Positions 24,235 through 35,926 are shown, counted from the first letter of the stretch. The stretch is DNA of 64,000 bases from Allium sativum (GCA_030737875.1 CM060910.1:66472501-66536500); one strand, 5' to 3'. The notes: a model not told the origin generated them from the letters alone. A program made the numbers and translations.

Positions 24235-24708
24235 GTTCACAGCACTTACCCTATTGTTATTTATTAATTCTTGTGATTCCTTGTATATTTGTAGACGTAC
24301 ATATGTACACATATAAATATACACATAAACATGCACATCAAAATACAAATTTCGTCCTTACTCTGAAGTATATTTGGTAGCTAAGTGATGGTATTGTAGA
24401 CTGATTGATGAAGTAATTGCAGAGAACTTGATGGAAGCCAAAATCAAAGGGTTACATTGAGTATTCCCTGTACACGTAAATGATGTTGGTTAAGCCTTCC
24501 CCATACATGTATCAGCATATATTCAACTCTATCTAGTTAGGTTCTGACAAATACAAATAAAACTATTTCACTATATTATGCAGCATCATGCAGCACTATA
24601 AAATAGTCTTTTGAACCAAGAAAATGACACGCATTAAAAGCTGCGATGAATTAATTCTGTGCTTTTTTGTTTCATTAACTAACTATTAAATTATTGTAAT
24701 ATTGCCAG

Positions 24709-24980
24709 TGTCCGCAACAATCTGAAGCAATGGATTGTGTATATTATGTGATGAGGTATATGCTTGACATAGTAAAACACCACAATCAAAGCATCGATTT
24801 ACAAAAGGTATACTTTAATTTATTTCATTTGCCTAACTATTATATGTTATTTACGATGTTTTAAAACAGTACTACTCTTATAAATTGCAGAACTTTGCAC
24901 AACATGGTTCTTATGACTGATAAGAGATAGATGAAGTTCGGGACTACTTAGCGACTTATATCATGCATAATTGGATGTAG
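24709..24980 (+). pseudogene. Ulp1/C48-type cysteine peptidase fragment (transposon-borne)
   Basis: Two exon-like pieces read as the C-terminal part of the Ulp1 (SUMO-peptidase-like, C48) domain often carried by plant DNA transposons. Piece 1 (24709-24807, 33 codons, after a ttgccag acceptor) contains QQSEAMDCVYYVMRYM, with the oxyanion-hole Gln and catalytic Cys; the usual Gly after Cys is Val. A GT-AG intron (24808-24890) follows. Piece 2 (24891-24980) ends EIDEVRDYLATYIMHNWM and a stop codon. Two adjacent in-frame stops (TGA TAA, 24918-24923) break piece 2. The upstream part with catalytic His and Asp was not found, so no active enzyme can be made. Confidence 0.75.
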
Positions 24981-25189
24981 TTATTTTATTCTTTCGTTAT
25001 GCACGTTGACTTTAGTTTTATGATTAGAGTATGTATTTTTTTGGTTGTACACATGAATTATGTTGATTGATAATACAATTATATTTTTTGTTTCATCAAA
25101 TTGGTGTTATTAATGCATCTGTAGAATTTTAAATTCAATTTATTATTGCTTCAGGTTTAAAAATTCGTAAATAATGGATTTTTTAATTC

Positions 25190-25510
25190 ACTTAATTTGC
25201 ATCAGCTGTAATAGCATAGGCACCAGATGTAATACATTAAAGCTCATAACAAATGTCATTTTTGCATCTGTTCATTAGCATCAATTGTTTTAAAAATCTG
25301 ATGCAGTAGACCAAGACTTCGAAAGCAAATGCAGACATTTGCATATGCTCTGTAGCATCAGTTGTATTAAACAACTGATGCAAGTGATCGTCATTTGCAT
25401 CAGTTGTGCAACAGAAATTTGTATGTTGCATCGTCTTTACTTGTATCAATTTAACAACTAATGCAACAGGGGTTTAACAACTAAGGCAAATGACATGTTT
25501 TGTAGTAGTG
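25190..25510 (+). repeat. CACTA subterminal repeats and terminal inverted repeat
   Basis: Repeated GCATCAGTTGT-like words occur in both orientations, including a perfect pair GCATCAGTTGT (25355-25365) and ACAACTGATGC (25371-25381) with a 5-base spacer. The array ends in the terminus at 25498-25510. Such subterminal motifs bind the regulatory protein in En/Spm elements. Confidence 0.72.
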
Positions 25511-25531
25511 AAAGATGATGATAAATTAAAA

Positions 25532-26330
25532 GGGTCTGTTTGGCCAGGTCCCTGTTAAGTTTTAAAATTAGGCTCACATCCGGTCCAAAATTTATTGTAA
25601 ATTAGGTCCCTATTTTTCGAAAATTCATCAAAAAAATATGTAAAATCGTATTTAATTAAAACACGTAACGTTAAAAAAATCAGATCAAAAAACCATCAAA
25701 AACCATGTCAAAACCAAAGAAAATGGAAAAACAACGAAACTGTAGTTAACTGCATAATAATATGCATGTATCTGTATTATCTTGCATACATCTGTGCAAG
25801 TATTTTTGTCATGCATTTGTGTTGGTTTTCTTGCATACACCCGTGCTAGTACTACAGAATTCTTTCATAAAAGTGTGCAAAAATTCACAATCGTGCAAAT
25901 CAGTTCACATTTATTTGCATTTAAGTGTGCAATAAAAACATAAAAGTTGCACGCATGTATGCAACAATCTACAGGCAAAATTGAGTATAGTTTTACCAAA
26001 TGCAATACATGCATACATATGTGCAGGTATTTCAAATAGTGGAACACATGTATGTAAGTTTCGGTCAAGATTTTCAAAGAAAACAGCTTATGCAAAAGTT
26101 GCACACATGTATGCCACTACTGGTAATAGTTGCATACATGTATGCAACTTTTTTTATTTCCATGGACTTCCAATAATATTTCCAAAATTTAGAATTTTAC
26201 GCCTTTTTTTTTTGAAGAAAACATGTAGAAGGCAGAAGTTTTGAAAAAAGGGGGTGGGTTTGAATAGAAAAGTAGGGAGGGATGTGAGCCTAATCAAGTT
26301 TGGCTTTAGGGATGTGTGCCTAATTTTCAC
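25532..26330. mobile_element. Small non-autonomous element, possibly Mutator-like (9-bp TSD)
   Basis: Flanked by identical 9-mers aaattaaaa at 25523-25531 and 26331-26339. Near the ends are inverted matching words: ttaaaattaggctcacatcc at left, and the complement of ggatgtgtgcctaattttcac plus a second gatgtgagcctaat at right. The interior (25740-26150) is rich in TGCATACATGTATGCA-type words, including a perfect 20-base palindrome at 26129-26148. No transposase is present. A 9-bp TSD suggests Mutator superfamily, but the termini are imperfect and the TSD is AT-only, so chance cannot be excluded. Confidence 0.5.
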
Positions 26331-26642
26331 AAATTAAAATGCCATAAAACTATACATATACAAATATGTATAAGGGAATTCAAAATTTATTGAAAGACAT
26401 AGAAGGTATAAAATCAATCAAAGGTAGAAATCAAGCAAGTAATCAATGTTAATGACTAAATGCAAAACAGAAAAGAGGCGCCTACGTCAGAAATCCCCGC
26501 TGGACCTGATTGGGTCGACCCACGCTTGGATGGGTCGACCCAAGGGGGTTCCAACGCTGCTTTTGTGACATATTTCTAATGATGTGTACATTTTGGATTT
26601 TCACAACTTAAAATCCAATGAACCTTGTTCTTTTCTTACACC

Positions 26643-26650
26643 TATAAATA
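26643..26650 (+). promoter_or_regulatory. TATA box of LTR D
   Basis: cctataaatatg lies about 100 bases after two TGGGTCGACCCA palindromes and 187 bases before a GTAAAT donor-like site, matching the order in the other family-1 LTRs. Confidence 0.6.
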
Positions 26651-27476
26651 TGTTAGTAGCGCCTAGTCTTATTCTGATAATTTCTGAAATGGCGCCTAGG
26701 CTCTGCCATTCCTTTTCCTCAATTATCTTCAGAAAATAGAATCATTAGTCTTAGGAAATTCTTATTCAAGATCTAGAGGAAAAGAATGTATATTTACAAA
26801 TGGGTGTTCAAAATTCTGATCGAAGTGAGGTAAATTCTTGGATCTGGTTAATTTAGATTTCTCTTCTTTTTTTCCCTTTTCTTTTAGTTTGAGAATTGTG
26901 AATCCATGGTTATTTAGATTCTAGATTTAGTTAGGAGAGCAACGGAATGCTAGGTTTGGACCAGATTCTTGAATTGAAAAGCTATTAGGTGAGAGGATTT
27001 AAGTTATACCTTTTTGATAATGGTATATCTATCGTTTGGCATTCCTCGTTAATGTGTATAATAAATCTGCTGAAATGATTAATCTGCTGAAATGTTTAAA
27101 CTAGTTGTAACTTGTTGAAATATTTAATCTGTTGAAAGGATTAATCTTCTAAAATGTTTGTTGAGATCTGTTGAAATTATTACTATTGTAATTAAAAAAT
27201 AATTGCATCCTATGTATAATTGATGGAACTTCTATAGTAATGTAATCTTGAAACCTGAACTGAGAACATTTCTACTATATAAAGCCTATTTCCATAAATC
27301 ACATGTCTGAATTGGGAATTTTTGTGAATGATGTAGTTATGAAATTCATAATGAACATGAATATTTGTTTAAGAATATTATTATGCCAAAATATTGTGAA
27401 TATGAATTACAGTAAAATTTGGAAGAATGGATATGCCTAAATTTAAAGTAAATATAAAATTGTAACCACACTTAGA

Positions 27477-27690
27477 CACAAGGTTAAATTCAACTTGTGG
27501 TAGAATTCTGCCTGGAACCGCCCAACAAATCCAGCGTCCACATGTGGTTAATTTAATGTGAGGGGTCTGGTGCGTAAAAATACATATAATGGTGTTAAGA
27601 TACGAGGTTAAGTTCAACTTGTGGTAGAAGTCTAGCCGGAACCATCGGATAAACCCAGCATCCGAAGTGGTCAGCTTAACGTGAGAGGTC
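27477..27690 (+). other. Tandem hairpin modules of LTR D
   Basis: Module 1 pairs TTAAATT with AATTTAA and CTTGTGG with CCACATG. Module 2 pairs TTAAG with CTTAA and ACTT with AAGT. The loops have cctggaaccgccc and ccggaaccatcgg. This is the most diverged pair of the five LTRs, yet pairing is kept. Confidence 0.65.
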
Positions 27691-28072
27691 TGGTGCATAA
27701 ACATAAATATGAGTATATGTATATAACAGATAGAAATAAATGGAATTAATTGTAATTAATGGAAATGAATGAATGTTACAACAATATAAATATTAAAATG
27801 AACGGGGAATGATAATAACCTATTATCAATAAACCTGAAGGGGAAAAGGAAAGATAATAGGTAGGCTTGTCCTAGGGACAAGTGGACATTATAACTTAGG
27901 TTATAATAAACGATAGAGAAAATGAAGTAACTTATGTAATGAAATTTGTTGTACTAAATATAAATTAAGTAATCTAGAAACCCGAAACCTGCTATTTGTA
28001 ATAAGTAGAGAAAAGAAGGGAAAACTTATGAAATGCAATAAGTTGTACTTAATTATAAATTAGGTAATCTAT

Positions 28073-28307
28073 AAACCTGAGAATCTGAATCCTACCTATA
28101 AGAAGAACATGTTATCTGTAAACCTGGGAATTTAAATCCTGCTGATAAGAAGAATATATTATTTGTAAACCTGAGAATCTGAATCCTGCTGATAAGAAGA
28201 ACATGTTATCTGAAAACCTGAGAATCTGAATCCTGCTGATAAGAAGAATATGTTATCTGGAAACCTAAGAATTTAAAACTCTTGATAAGAATAACATATT
28301 GAAGACT
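28073..28307 (+). repeat. 47-bp minisatellite, 5 copies
   Basis: Units contain aaacctgagaatctgaatcc and ataagaagaacatgttatct, starting at 28073 and 28120 and continuing with a 47-base period. It lies within LTR D. Confidence 0.9.
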
Positions 28308-30013
28308 TATTAATGAATTTAAATAGGGTAAGCATATAACTGAAATTAGTAAGCAAGAAGAAATTGGTAACCTGAATAAGAAGTTAAAATGATTTGAAAT
28401 AACCACGTTAATTGGAAATCTAATGAGATAGAGCAAGCATGTAATTAAACTTTTGGACATAGGGTCTAATAAAACGTTAACCTGAGGTGCTTGGACCAGT
28501 CCATATGTATGGAAATGAAGAACCGAATGGGGTAGACCATCGTGGTGTCATGAGACACGAGGGGAGCGCACGCCCATCTCATTATTCTGCCTATTCTGCC
28601 CGATGTTTTACTGATATTATGTTGGCCTAGAAGGATAGGAAGAGGAAGCACGCGGCTTCCTAGGACGTGGAGGGTACTCCTGGTAGTCCTCTATGCGGTG
28701 GCAGCATTTAGGCTGTGTTTGCAAAGGTTGGATCTGCATGTTACCACCCGATGACTATACCTTGATAGCCACGATATTAGGCAGTCAGAAGGCTATAGGG
28801 TGACATAGGTGATTCAACGAATCTGGTGCCTTATGACTAGGTGGGTTACGACCATCTCATATGTTTGCCTTAGGCGGGTCTAACCATCTGATTGATAGTA
28901 ATCGTTGGGTACCGATCATCGACAGTTAGCGTGATGCGGAAAGGCAGAGAGCTAAACCAAAAAAACATTGACCTTTTACTATTTAGGCTTTGGTAGCGGG
29001 ACGCGCCAATTTGGATGTAGATTGTTTGTTCGGGGCACGTCACTAGCTCTCATATCTGTTTTCCTTTCATTAGTTGAGGGAGGGGCCGGGTGGGACCATA
29101 GCAATCGCGAAAATGTAGACCATAACATCTATGTGTACAGATATCTTAAAAGGCTCCCGACCAAGTTCCATGTATCTTATATAGTCCAGTTACGGAACTC
29201 GGTGCATAGTAGAAAATACGTGCGGATACATGCATACCATTTTCGAATGGTATATCATCGAGGTTGAGGCATCGAGTATGATTAACGATCCGTACATGAG
29301 AAAGTCTCGATACATGCATGTCCGCTCCGGGTGGTGTATCATAGACTCTAGGGTATTACTTTGTAATGGAATCTGATTCAATCGAATGGTTCGAAGGTGG
29401 AAGTCAGTATGTTTACGTAGCATGGCGATGGCGGTTCAATGCAGAACGTAGCATTGTTATACAAAGATTCGTACATCGTTCTGGCGTAGGATGAGGGATT
29501 GCGTATGTTTCTGTGATGTTACGGTGGAGACCATGCGAGTGGGGTACTTTGGGGTGTACCTTAATATTTTGGGTAGCTATATGTATATTGAATTAGGTTA
29601 ATCTACTGGGGAGTAGATGGGTACGATGTATTTGTAAGCCTTGAGTGCTATTAACACAAGTAACCTAGTAAATAAGAAAATGTAAATAACAGTATATGTA
29701 GGGTATCTAAAATGTGTAGTTTAAATCCAGTCACCAGAATATGTGTTCTGACCCCCTTCTTATAACATACTCGCAGGTTAGATTTGTGGCACAGCTATGA
29801 TAGCTTTGGATACTGGTTAGGAAGTATTATTATCTAGCTAAGGCTATATTTGATTATATTATATTTTATTCCATTCCGCAGTGAGATGTTTCCTAAGCTC
29901 TGATATGTTCATTATCTCTGTCTTTTCTGCAAGATACCAGACAAATCAATGTGGGTTTCAATAGATCAGAATTTTGGAAAAAAAATCGGTCTGTCAGAAT
30001 TCGGGTTGTTACA

Positions 30014-30924
30014 TTTGAACTCGTGGATATTTATTTCAAGGACACACTTTAGAAAAAAATAGATCTAAGGACAAGAAACTTTTGCTACCAAAATCAAGAA
30101 CAACTTTCAAGTTTAATTGGAAAAAATCCAAGTATTTTAAATTAAGGACACAAAATGACATTTTACAAATAGTAGAAAAGTAATACAAAAATGCTTTTCT
30201 ATCATTATAATATTAAAATTTTATAAGTGTTGATTGAAACATTTTTTTTGTTTTGTAAATATGGAAAAAAGAAACACAAGAAAATTCAGGACGGGAAAGC
30301 TACATGCACATAGTTTTGTATTTTACATCTAGATTTTTTTAGGTGTAAAGGAAATTAACTTTAAAATGCCTTAGTTATATGTTTAGGTGATACAATATAA
30401 AGCTATATTTTTAAGCTATAAAGTTGTATTCATTTAGATTAATTCCAAGTTGATTATTTCAATATGTTTGTAATAACATCACTTGACGAAAATAATATTG
30501 AAATATTTTTTTTCTTTCAATTTTGAGGGCTATTTTCTGTTTTTATAATCAATTTACTAATGATGAGAAATTAAAGTGAACTTCATGTCGATATAATACA
30601 ATTTGGTCTTTGTCCTTGACCAAATTATTAAACTTAGTTGTCCTTTGATCTATTTATTTATTTTTTGAATTATGTCCATAAACTAAATACCATTTTGAAC
30701 TTCTAGATACAATCCTACTCACTCAGTAGTTTAGTCTGACAATACACATCACTAGGACAACCTAACTGGTAATTATGTCCTTAAATACTAAGATGCAACA
30801 TTGGGGTCATGGAACTAAGAGTATGAAAAATGATAAAAATAACCTTATAATTTAATAAATAATAGTAAAGCAGAATCTTTAAAGTTCACTCCTTGATTCT
30901 AGAAGTTATATCTCTTCTTCTTAA
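30014..30924. other. AT-rich DNA without recognised features
   Basis: Between LTR D and the TRIM element I see no frame, repeat or element boundary. tttga (30014-30018) would be the right-hand target copy of LTR D. Confidence 0.5.
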
Positions 30925-31213
30925 TGTTAGGTGCGACTCGCATTGGAATGGAGTGGGATGCATGAATTAAATGGAGGAATAGTCCCACATCGCAGGATAT
31001 TGGAGAAGATCGTGGTATAATATATTGTATTGGTGGCACATAACATTAGGGATTCCTTTTATTACAACATGTGACTGCCAATACCAGATTATATGCTCGA
31101 TCGGTGGTGATAGGAGATGTTCAAACGGGACGGCATCGTAGGAGACTTCGACCGTTGACTCGGCTAGACACGGTGAAGCGCGTACGGTACGCAGGGAATG
31201 CCAAAACTTAACA
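30925..31213 (+). repeat. TRIM 5' LTR, 289 bp
   Basis: It shares with the 3' copy the words ctcgcattggaatggagtggg, tattggtggcac, gccaataccagattatat and accgttgactcggcta. The copies differ by substitutions and a small gap near the end (gtacgcagggaatgcc is only in this copy), so the element is not newly inserted. Confidence 0.95.
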
Positions 31214-31226
31214 TGATATTAGAGCT
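31214..31226 (+). promoter_or_regulatory. TRIM primer binding site (diverged iMet type)
   Basis: tgatattagagct directly follows the 5' LTR. It differs from tggtatcagagct at two positions. Confidence 0.8.
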
Positions 31227-31423
31227 CCATGGTTCGAGGGGACCGGTATGTGCAACATGACTAAAGCATGGCTCCAAAGAGGCTTGAGCATAGGATGCTC
31301 GTCAAGGTGGAGATACAATAGTAAAGTAGCCTGGCACCACTCTTATGAGAACTCGGGGTAGCAGCCTAACCAACTACAAAGACAACTCAACGTGTAACTC
31401 TAAGGTGACTTGAGAAATACTCG

Positions 31424-31436
31424 CCAAGGTGGCGAT
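31424..31436 (+). promoter_or_regulatory. TRIM polypurine tract
   Basis: ccaaggtggcgat directly precedes the 3' LTR start TGTTAGG. It resembles the usual ccaaggtggagat before Copia and TRIM 3' LTRs. Confidence 0.7.
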
Positions 31437-31710
31437 TGTTAGGTGTGGCTCGCATTGGAATGGAGTGGGATGCGTGGATTAAACGGAGGAATAATCCCAC
31501 ATCACATGATATTGGAAAAGATCATGGTATATATATGGTATTGGTGGCACGTAACATTGGGGTTCCTTTTGTTACATCATGTGTTTGCCAATACCAGATT
31601 ATATATTCGATGGGTGGCGATAGGGGATGTTCAATTGGGACGCCGACATAGGAGACTTTGACCGTTGACTCGGCTAAAGGCGGTGAAGCGCGTACGGCCG
31701 AAATTTAACA
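31437..31710 (+). repeat. TRIM 3' LTR, 274 bp
   Basis: Second direct terminal repeat, ending aaatttaaca, followed by the target copy cttaa. Confidence 0.95.
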
Positions 31711-32829
31711 CTTAATTCTCTTTAGGTATTTTATTTTTAAATTAGTTTATTACTTTACATTTATTTAAAATTTCTCTTACATTATGTTACTTCTTCTATC
31801 GTTTTACATTTCGATGGACATTTCAAAGTCCACATAGTTATTTGTCGACGGTTAGCTTCTGATATTTTATATTTAAGTCCACATATTTAAATTAATTACA
31901 AAACCCCAAAATTTAAGTAACTTTAAAATACTAAAAATGACAGACTTATGTTTTTTTAGCTCCAAATATCTACACTTCAAATTTTCTATAATCATTTAAG
32001 CCTTTCTCAATTATTTTCTTACATTTTACATTTAGTGCCATATTTTACAATTTATTACATAATATTAAAACTATTTAAATAACTTTAGTGAACTATAATT
32101 TATTGACTCGCCTGATAAATTACATCAAGATTAACAATATTCATGTTAACAAAAATGGAAAAATAAATAAATATAAATACGTTAATCACACAACACAAAT
32201 TATATGCATAAATAACTACACGAGGTCAAAGTTAACTCATTTATGTCAATATATTTACTGTGTACTGCATTGTACTATTAATATCAAACGCATACATTTA
32301 AAATTTATTTAGTTATTTACAAAACACTACACAATATCGCTTACATTATACGTTTAAGTCAATATGTTTAAATTAATTAAATGATTTTGAATTTAACAAA
32401 TAAATTCAATCAATAAATTGTTGTTAATTCATCTTATTAACGTTAAGTGTGATGTTTTGAAATGTACACCACGTTCATATAAAAAAAATAGTTTTCTTCC
32501 AAATATAATGTTAAATAAGTCACATAATTTAAATAATATATGTAAACAATAATAAAAAATTAATATATTATACACTTATCTCAATAAATTTATCATAAAT
32601 TGAAGAAACAATTTTCGCTTTAAGTATCTACGTTTTAACATTTAAATAATTATTTGTTGAACCTCCTCAATTCTTTCGTGATCCATTCTTTTCCTGATGA
32701 TGATAAACATGGGGTACTTGGGTGCTTCCAGTTTAGTTATGATGATACCTGATGTTGTTTGATCAATTTGACAGTTTGGCAGTGGTATATGCATTAGTTA
32801 TGTTATTTCAAATGTACATGCATCAGCAG
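31711..32829. other. AT-rich DNA with degenerate self-similarity
   Basis: Loose repeats of words such as ttacattttacattt and taagtccacatatttaaatt recur at roughly 110-300-base spacing (31741-32620). No gene or element boundary is seen. Confidence 0.4.
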
Positions 32830-35098
32830 TGTAACGAACCGGTAATTTCGACGTATTTAAATATAAGTTAAATTAAGATTTAACATTAAAAATAAATAAT
32901 TATATTTGGATTTCAGACATAGAATTTTGAATTTTATTTTTATTGAACCAAGTTTGAATTTATTTAAGTGGAATTCTCTTCATAAATTTATTTTCAATAT
33001 GAATGGTTTTGTCAAAACGAATATTTTATAATAAATTTGGATTATTTAAAACATTGAAATCTTGATTGAAAATAAAATCAAATTTTGAAATCTAATTTGA
33101 GTACAATTTATTTCGGATAAAATTGATTTTAAAATAGAAGATTTGAAGTTGTTTACATTTAAAGAGCCGGTTTATTTTAATATAGTTTTGATATCAAATT
33201 GGTAAATATAAATTCAAATTTCAATACAAGTTCAACTTGATAAAACGGGAAAAATTTATATTATTTGATTTTTGATAAATTTTAGGGTTATGACAAGTAA
33301 ACAACATTGTCCAACACAGTCATGTTCAGTTCACTAGTGATAATTTCACAAATTTAATAAATTAAGAATGAATTTCTAAACAAAATTTATTTTAATCAAA
33401 TTCCTAAAAATTTATCATCCGAAAAAATATTTATTCAATGGTTTTGTTTCATTAATATTTAGCGTTGTCTAACCTTAGCGCGTGAAACAAATAGCGTCGT
33501 TAGTACGTTCGTTGTGCCAACCGTTCGTCTCCTTGTAAAATAAATTTCAGTGTTCCAAACATGTTAATGGAATAGAGGAAGAAAATTAACAGTGGAAACA
33601 CCACATTTGAATTGCAAGTCAAGTTACAAACAGTGTCCAATTTTCAGCCAATTTAAACACCTGTCTAACAAGTGTTCTTCCATCCTCTGAAATATTTCCC
33701 CATGTTGCCTTTTGTGTTTGAAAGGTTACTTCTCTCTAAAAATATGGTAATAATTCAAAAATCTTACCATGTCAGATACAAAGATCTGGTGGAACTGTAT
33801 AAGATTTCAAAATATTCTTGTGTAGAGAACCCTATGCCACATTTAGAAGGGACAGAGAAACGATAACACACGTCTTTACTTATCTGTTTCATCTCCACGT
33901 GTTCACTATCTCCTGCTCTTCACTTTTCTTTTATACCATTACGTTTAACTCAGAAAAGAATTTACACTAAAAATTTTCCTTCACAAGATCGAAATGGCAG
34001 TTCCAATTTCCCTAAATCCCTCTTTGTCTCCTTGCACACAAATTCAATAATATTTCCTTTCCAAAAAGGTTCCTCCATTCCCATCTTCTGCATAACTTGA
34101 AAAGGGAAAAAAAGCCATAGAATCTGAAATCGCCCCACCCATCGGAGGCCACTTGAGACGGCGCAACCCAGATCAACCGTTAACCCCAACAGAAGCTTCG
34201 ACGCTTATTGTATCCAAAGAAATCTGTCAGTAAATCCCTCGATCACCTAATTTAAGATCACGCCCGCCTCCGTTGTACATCACACGCCTTCAACAGAGGC
34301 AACGTTGGCATCTGCGCCTCCTTTCAACCGCATTGGCGCCAGATGTTTCGGCATCGACCCTACTTAGTTCCCGCGTCCCTCTCTCTCCGTTCGATTAAAA
34401 CCGGTAACCTAAAAAAAAAATAGGTGTCACTACTCGACCTATCACCTTCGACTTGTCCTGACACCGACAGTCGCCTGTAGGGCATTACTACTACTGCAAC
34501 AACTCGAAACCCACGACACCTTCCACACATGGACCCGTGAGTTACTACCGGCCATTACCTGTTTGAGTAAATGTCACTTCCAGACTATGTTGTTCTTCCT
34601 GCATCACCACCGCCTCTAGTGGCATCTCGAGTGACCTAACAGTCTCTGGCTGTGGCCTTTCACCTTTCTGACCAGGTTTGTGTTGACTGAAATGAAATGC
34701 CACTTTCTTATTATCCTCCTTAAAATTCTTAGTTGTTGTTGTGTTGCCAAGCGGGGTAGGTACTCGCCAAAATCCAGGTCAGTTCTGCTTGAGCAAAGTA
34801 AGAACTTTAGGCAACGAACTAAAATGGGAAACTTATGTCTTGGTTTGGGGCGTTCACTGTAACAACCTGAATTTTTATAAGATGTTAAAACAAGAAATCA
34901 GGGTAGAATTAAATTTTAAAATAAGAATCATGAAAAATGGGTTACGCCGTTGCGTTCGTCTCGGAATTTTGGTTGGAAACGAGTCCGAAATTTCGTAAAT
35001 CGGAGTCCGTATGACCGAGATATGGCCTCTGGAAGTTTCACGAAAAATCAGAAAACGAAAACAGATTTTCGAATTTCAAATTTAGCCCCAAACGGACT

Positions 35099-35118
35099 GG
35101 GCGGGAAATTTCCCGCCC
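35099..35118 (+). promoter_or_regulatory. Perfect 20-bp palindromic E2F-like site
   Basis: gggcgggaaatttcccgccc is its own reverse complement and holds TTTCCCGCC on both strands. It lies about 240 bases before the TATA box, right before the GTCGAC array, as in solo LTR a. Confidence 0.7.
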
Positions 35119-35127
35119 AGGCCCAGG

Positions 35128-35224
35128 TCGACTGGGGAGTCGACTGGTGAATCGACCCCCCAGGGACCAAGTCGACTGCCCAGTCGACCTGGGTGTCGAC
35201 CTAGGTGTCGACCTGGGTGTCGAC
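35128..35224 (+). repeat. GTCGAC palindrome array in LTR b U3
   Basis: Seven GTCGAC hexamers in 97 bases, mainly GTGTCGACCTGG and AGTCGACTGG. The spacing differs from solo LTR a. Confidence 0.75.
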
Positions 35225-35355
35225 TTCCCTGGTCGAGCCAGGTCGGCCTGGGTGCACCTGCATGGTCGTTTGGCTCTGGTTTGGGGGTCTGTGACGATTT
35301 TTACGGTTCAGATCTAAACTAGGGTTAATCTAAGGGCCTAAACTAGTCCTAACTT

Positions 35356-35364
35356 CTATAAAAA
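35356..35364 (+). promoter_or_regulatory. TATA box of solo LTR b
   Basis: ctataaaaa lies 499 bases into the LTR, aligned with the TATA boxes of LTRs a and c. Confidence 0.72.
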
Positions 35365-35926
35365 CACCCTAAGACCTAACCTAAATCACTAAAAATCATT
35401 CTAGCAACAAAGTGCTGCCCAAATGTCTCTTGATCATGGCCTCCATCTTCATCTTCAAAGGCCTAAGCATGCAAACTTGATTCAAGTCAAAGGAGCAAGC
35501 TTTCTACATCAAATCAAGGGAGTAGAGCATCATTCCTGCACCATTCTACGACAAATGCTTGCTCATAATTCTCTAGCCACGCTTTGTAAGTTCTAGCTAC
35601 TTTTAGATCTAAACGGTAGTTCTAACGTTGACATGGAATAAAATGAGATGAAACCTAAGTATGCTAGTCTATGTGAATCTAGTCTTGCCTCTCTCTTGAA
35701 CCTTTGACTTTGGGCTATTTCTTAGTGATTAAATCATGCCACTCATGTTGTGTTTGACTTAGTTTATCATGCAAGATTTAATCTTGACTTGTGGAAATGT
35801 TGGCATGAATCCTTAGAACAATTTGGCTTGTGGAATATTCATATGAACTTGACTTGGGGCTTATGCATGTAAAAGAACCTAAACCCCTCATGACCATTTA
35901 CATGCCTATGATGATGAACCTAGTGT

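Larger units (their letters stand above)
24235..25510 (+). mobile_element. CACTA (En/Spm) transposon, one end with Ulp1 remnant
   Basis: The right terminus ttttgtagtagtg (25498-25510) is the inverse of CACTACTACAAAA, a standard plant CACTA terminal sequence, followed by aaa as a possible 3-bp target copy. Inside lie subterminal repeats of GCATCAGTTGT in both orientations (25190-25497) and a degenerate Ulp1-type peptidase segment. The other end is not in view; the Sirevirus-like element probably inserted into this transposon. No TNP2-type transposase is seen. Confidence 0.7.
25511..30013 (+). mobile_element. Family-1 LTR D, 3' portion (solo or 3' LTR)
   Basis: It ends gaattcgggttgttaca at 30013 with no PBS following, so it is a solo or 3' LTR. 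It carries two GGGTCGACCC palindromes (26511-26542), a TATA box (26643-26650), a donor (26830), hairpin modules (27477-27570, 27603-27690), a minisatellite (28073-28307) and an acceptor (29775-29776), in the same order as solo LTRs a and b. Its 3' end differs from the other family-1 members. The LTR start is missing; the CACTA element at 25510 probably inserted into it. A small element with 9-bp TSD interrupts it at 25532-26330. Confidence 0.7.
30925..31710 (+). mobile_element. TRIM element (terminal-repeat retrotransposon in miniature), complete
   Basis: 786 bases with two direct terminal repeats (30925-31213 and 31437-31710, both TGTTAGGTG...TTAACA), a primer-site-like sequence after the first (31214-31226) and a short purine tract before the second. 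Perfect 5-bp target duplications cttaa flank it (30920-30924 and 31711-31715). The 223-base interior has no coding capacity. The size, structure and TSD match TRIMs, which are moved by enzymes of other retrotransposons. No 5S rRNA-like part is seen, so it is not Cassandra. Confidence 0.95.

Noticed and set aside
28968..29267. 99-codon plus frame, and the partly overlapping minus frame at 29190-29423
   Set aside because: Both lie inside the family-1 LTR D, have no recognisable motifs, and are not kept in other LTRs of the family.
30925..31710. Cassandra-type TRIM with 5S rRNA promoter
   Set aside because: No 5S-like boxes are visible in either terminal repeat.
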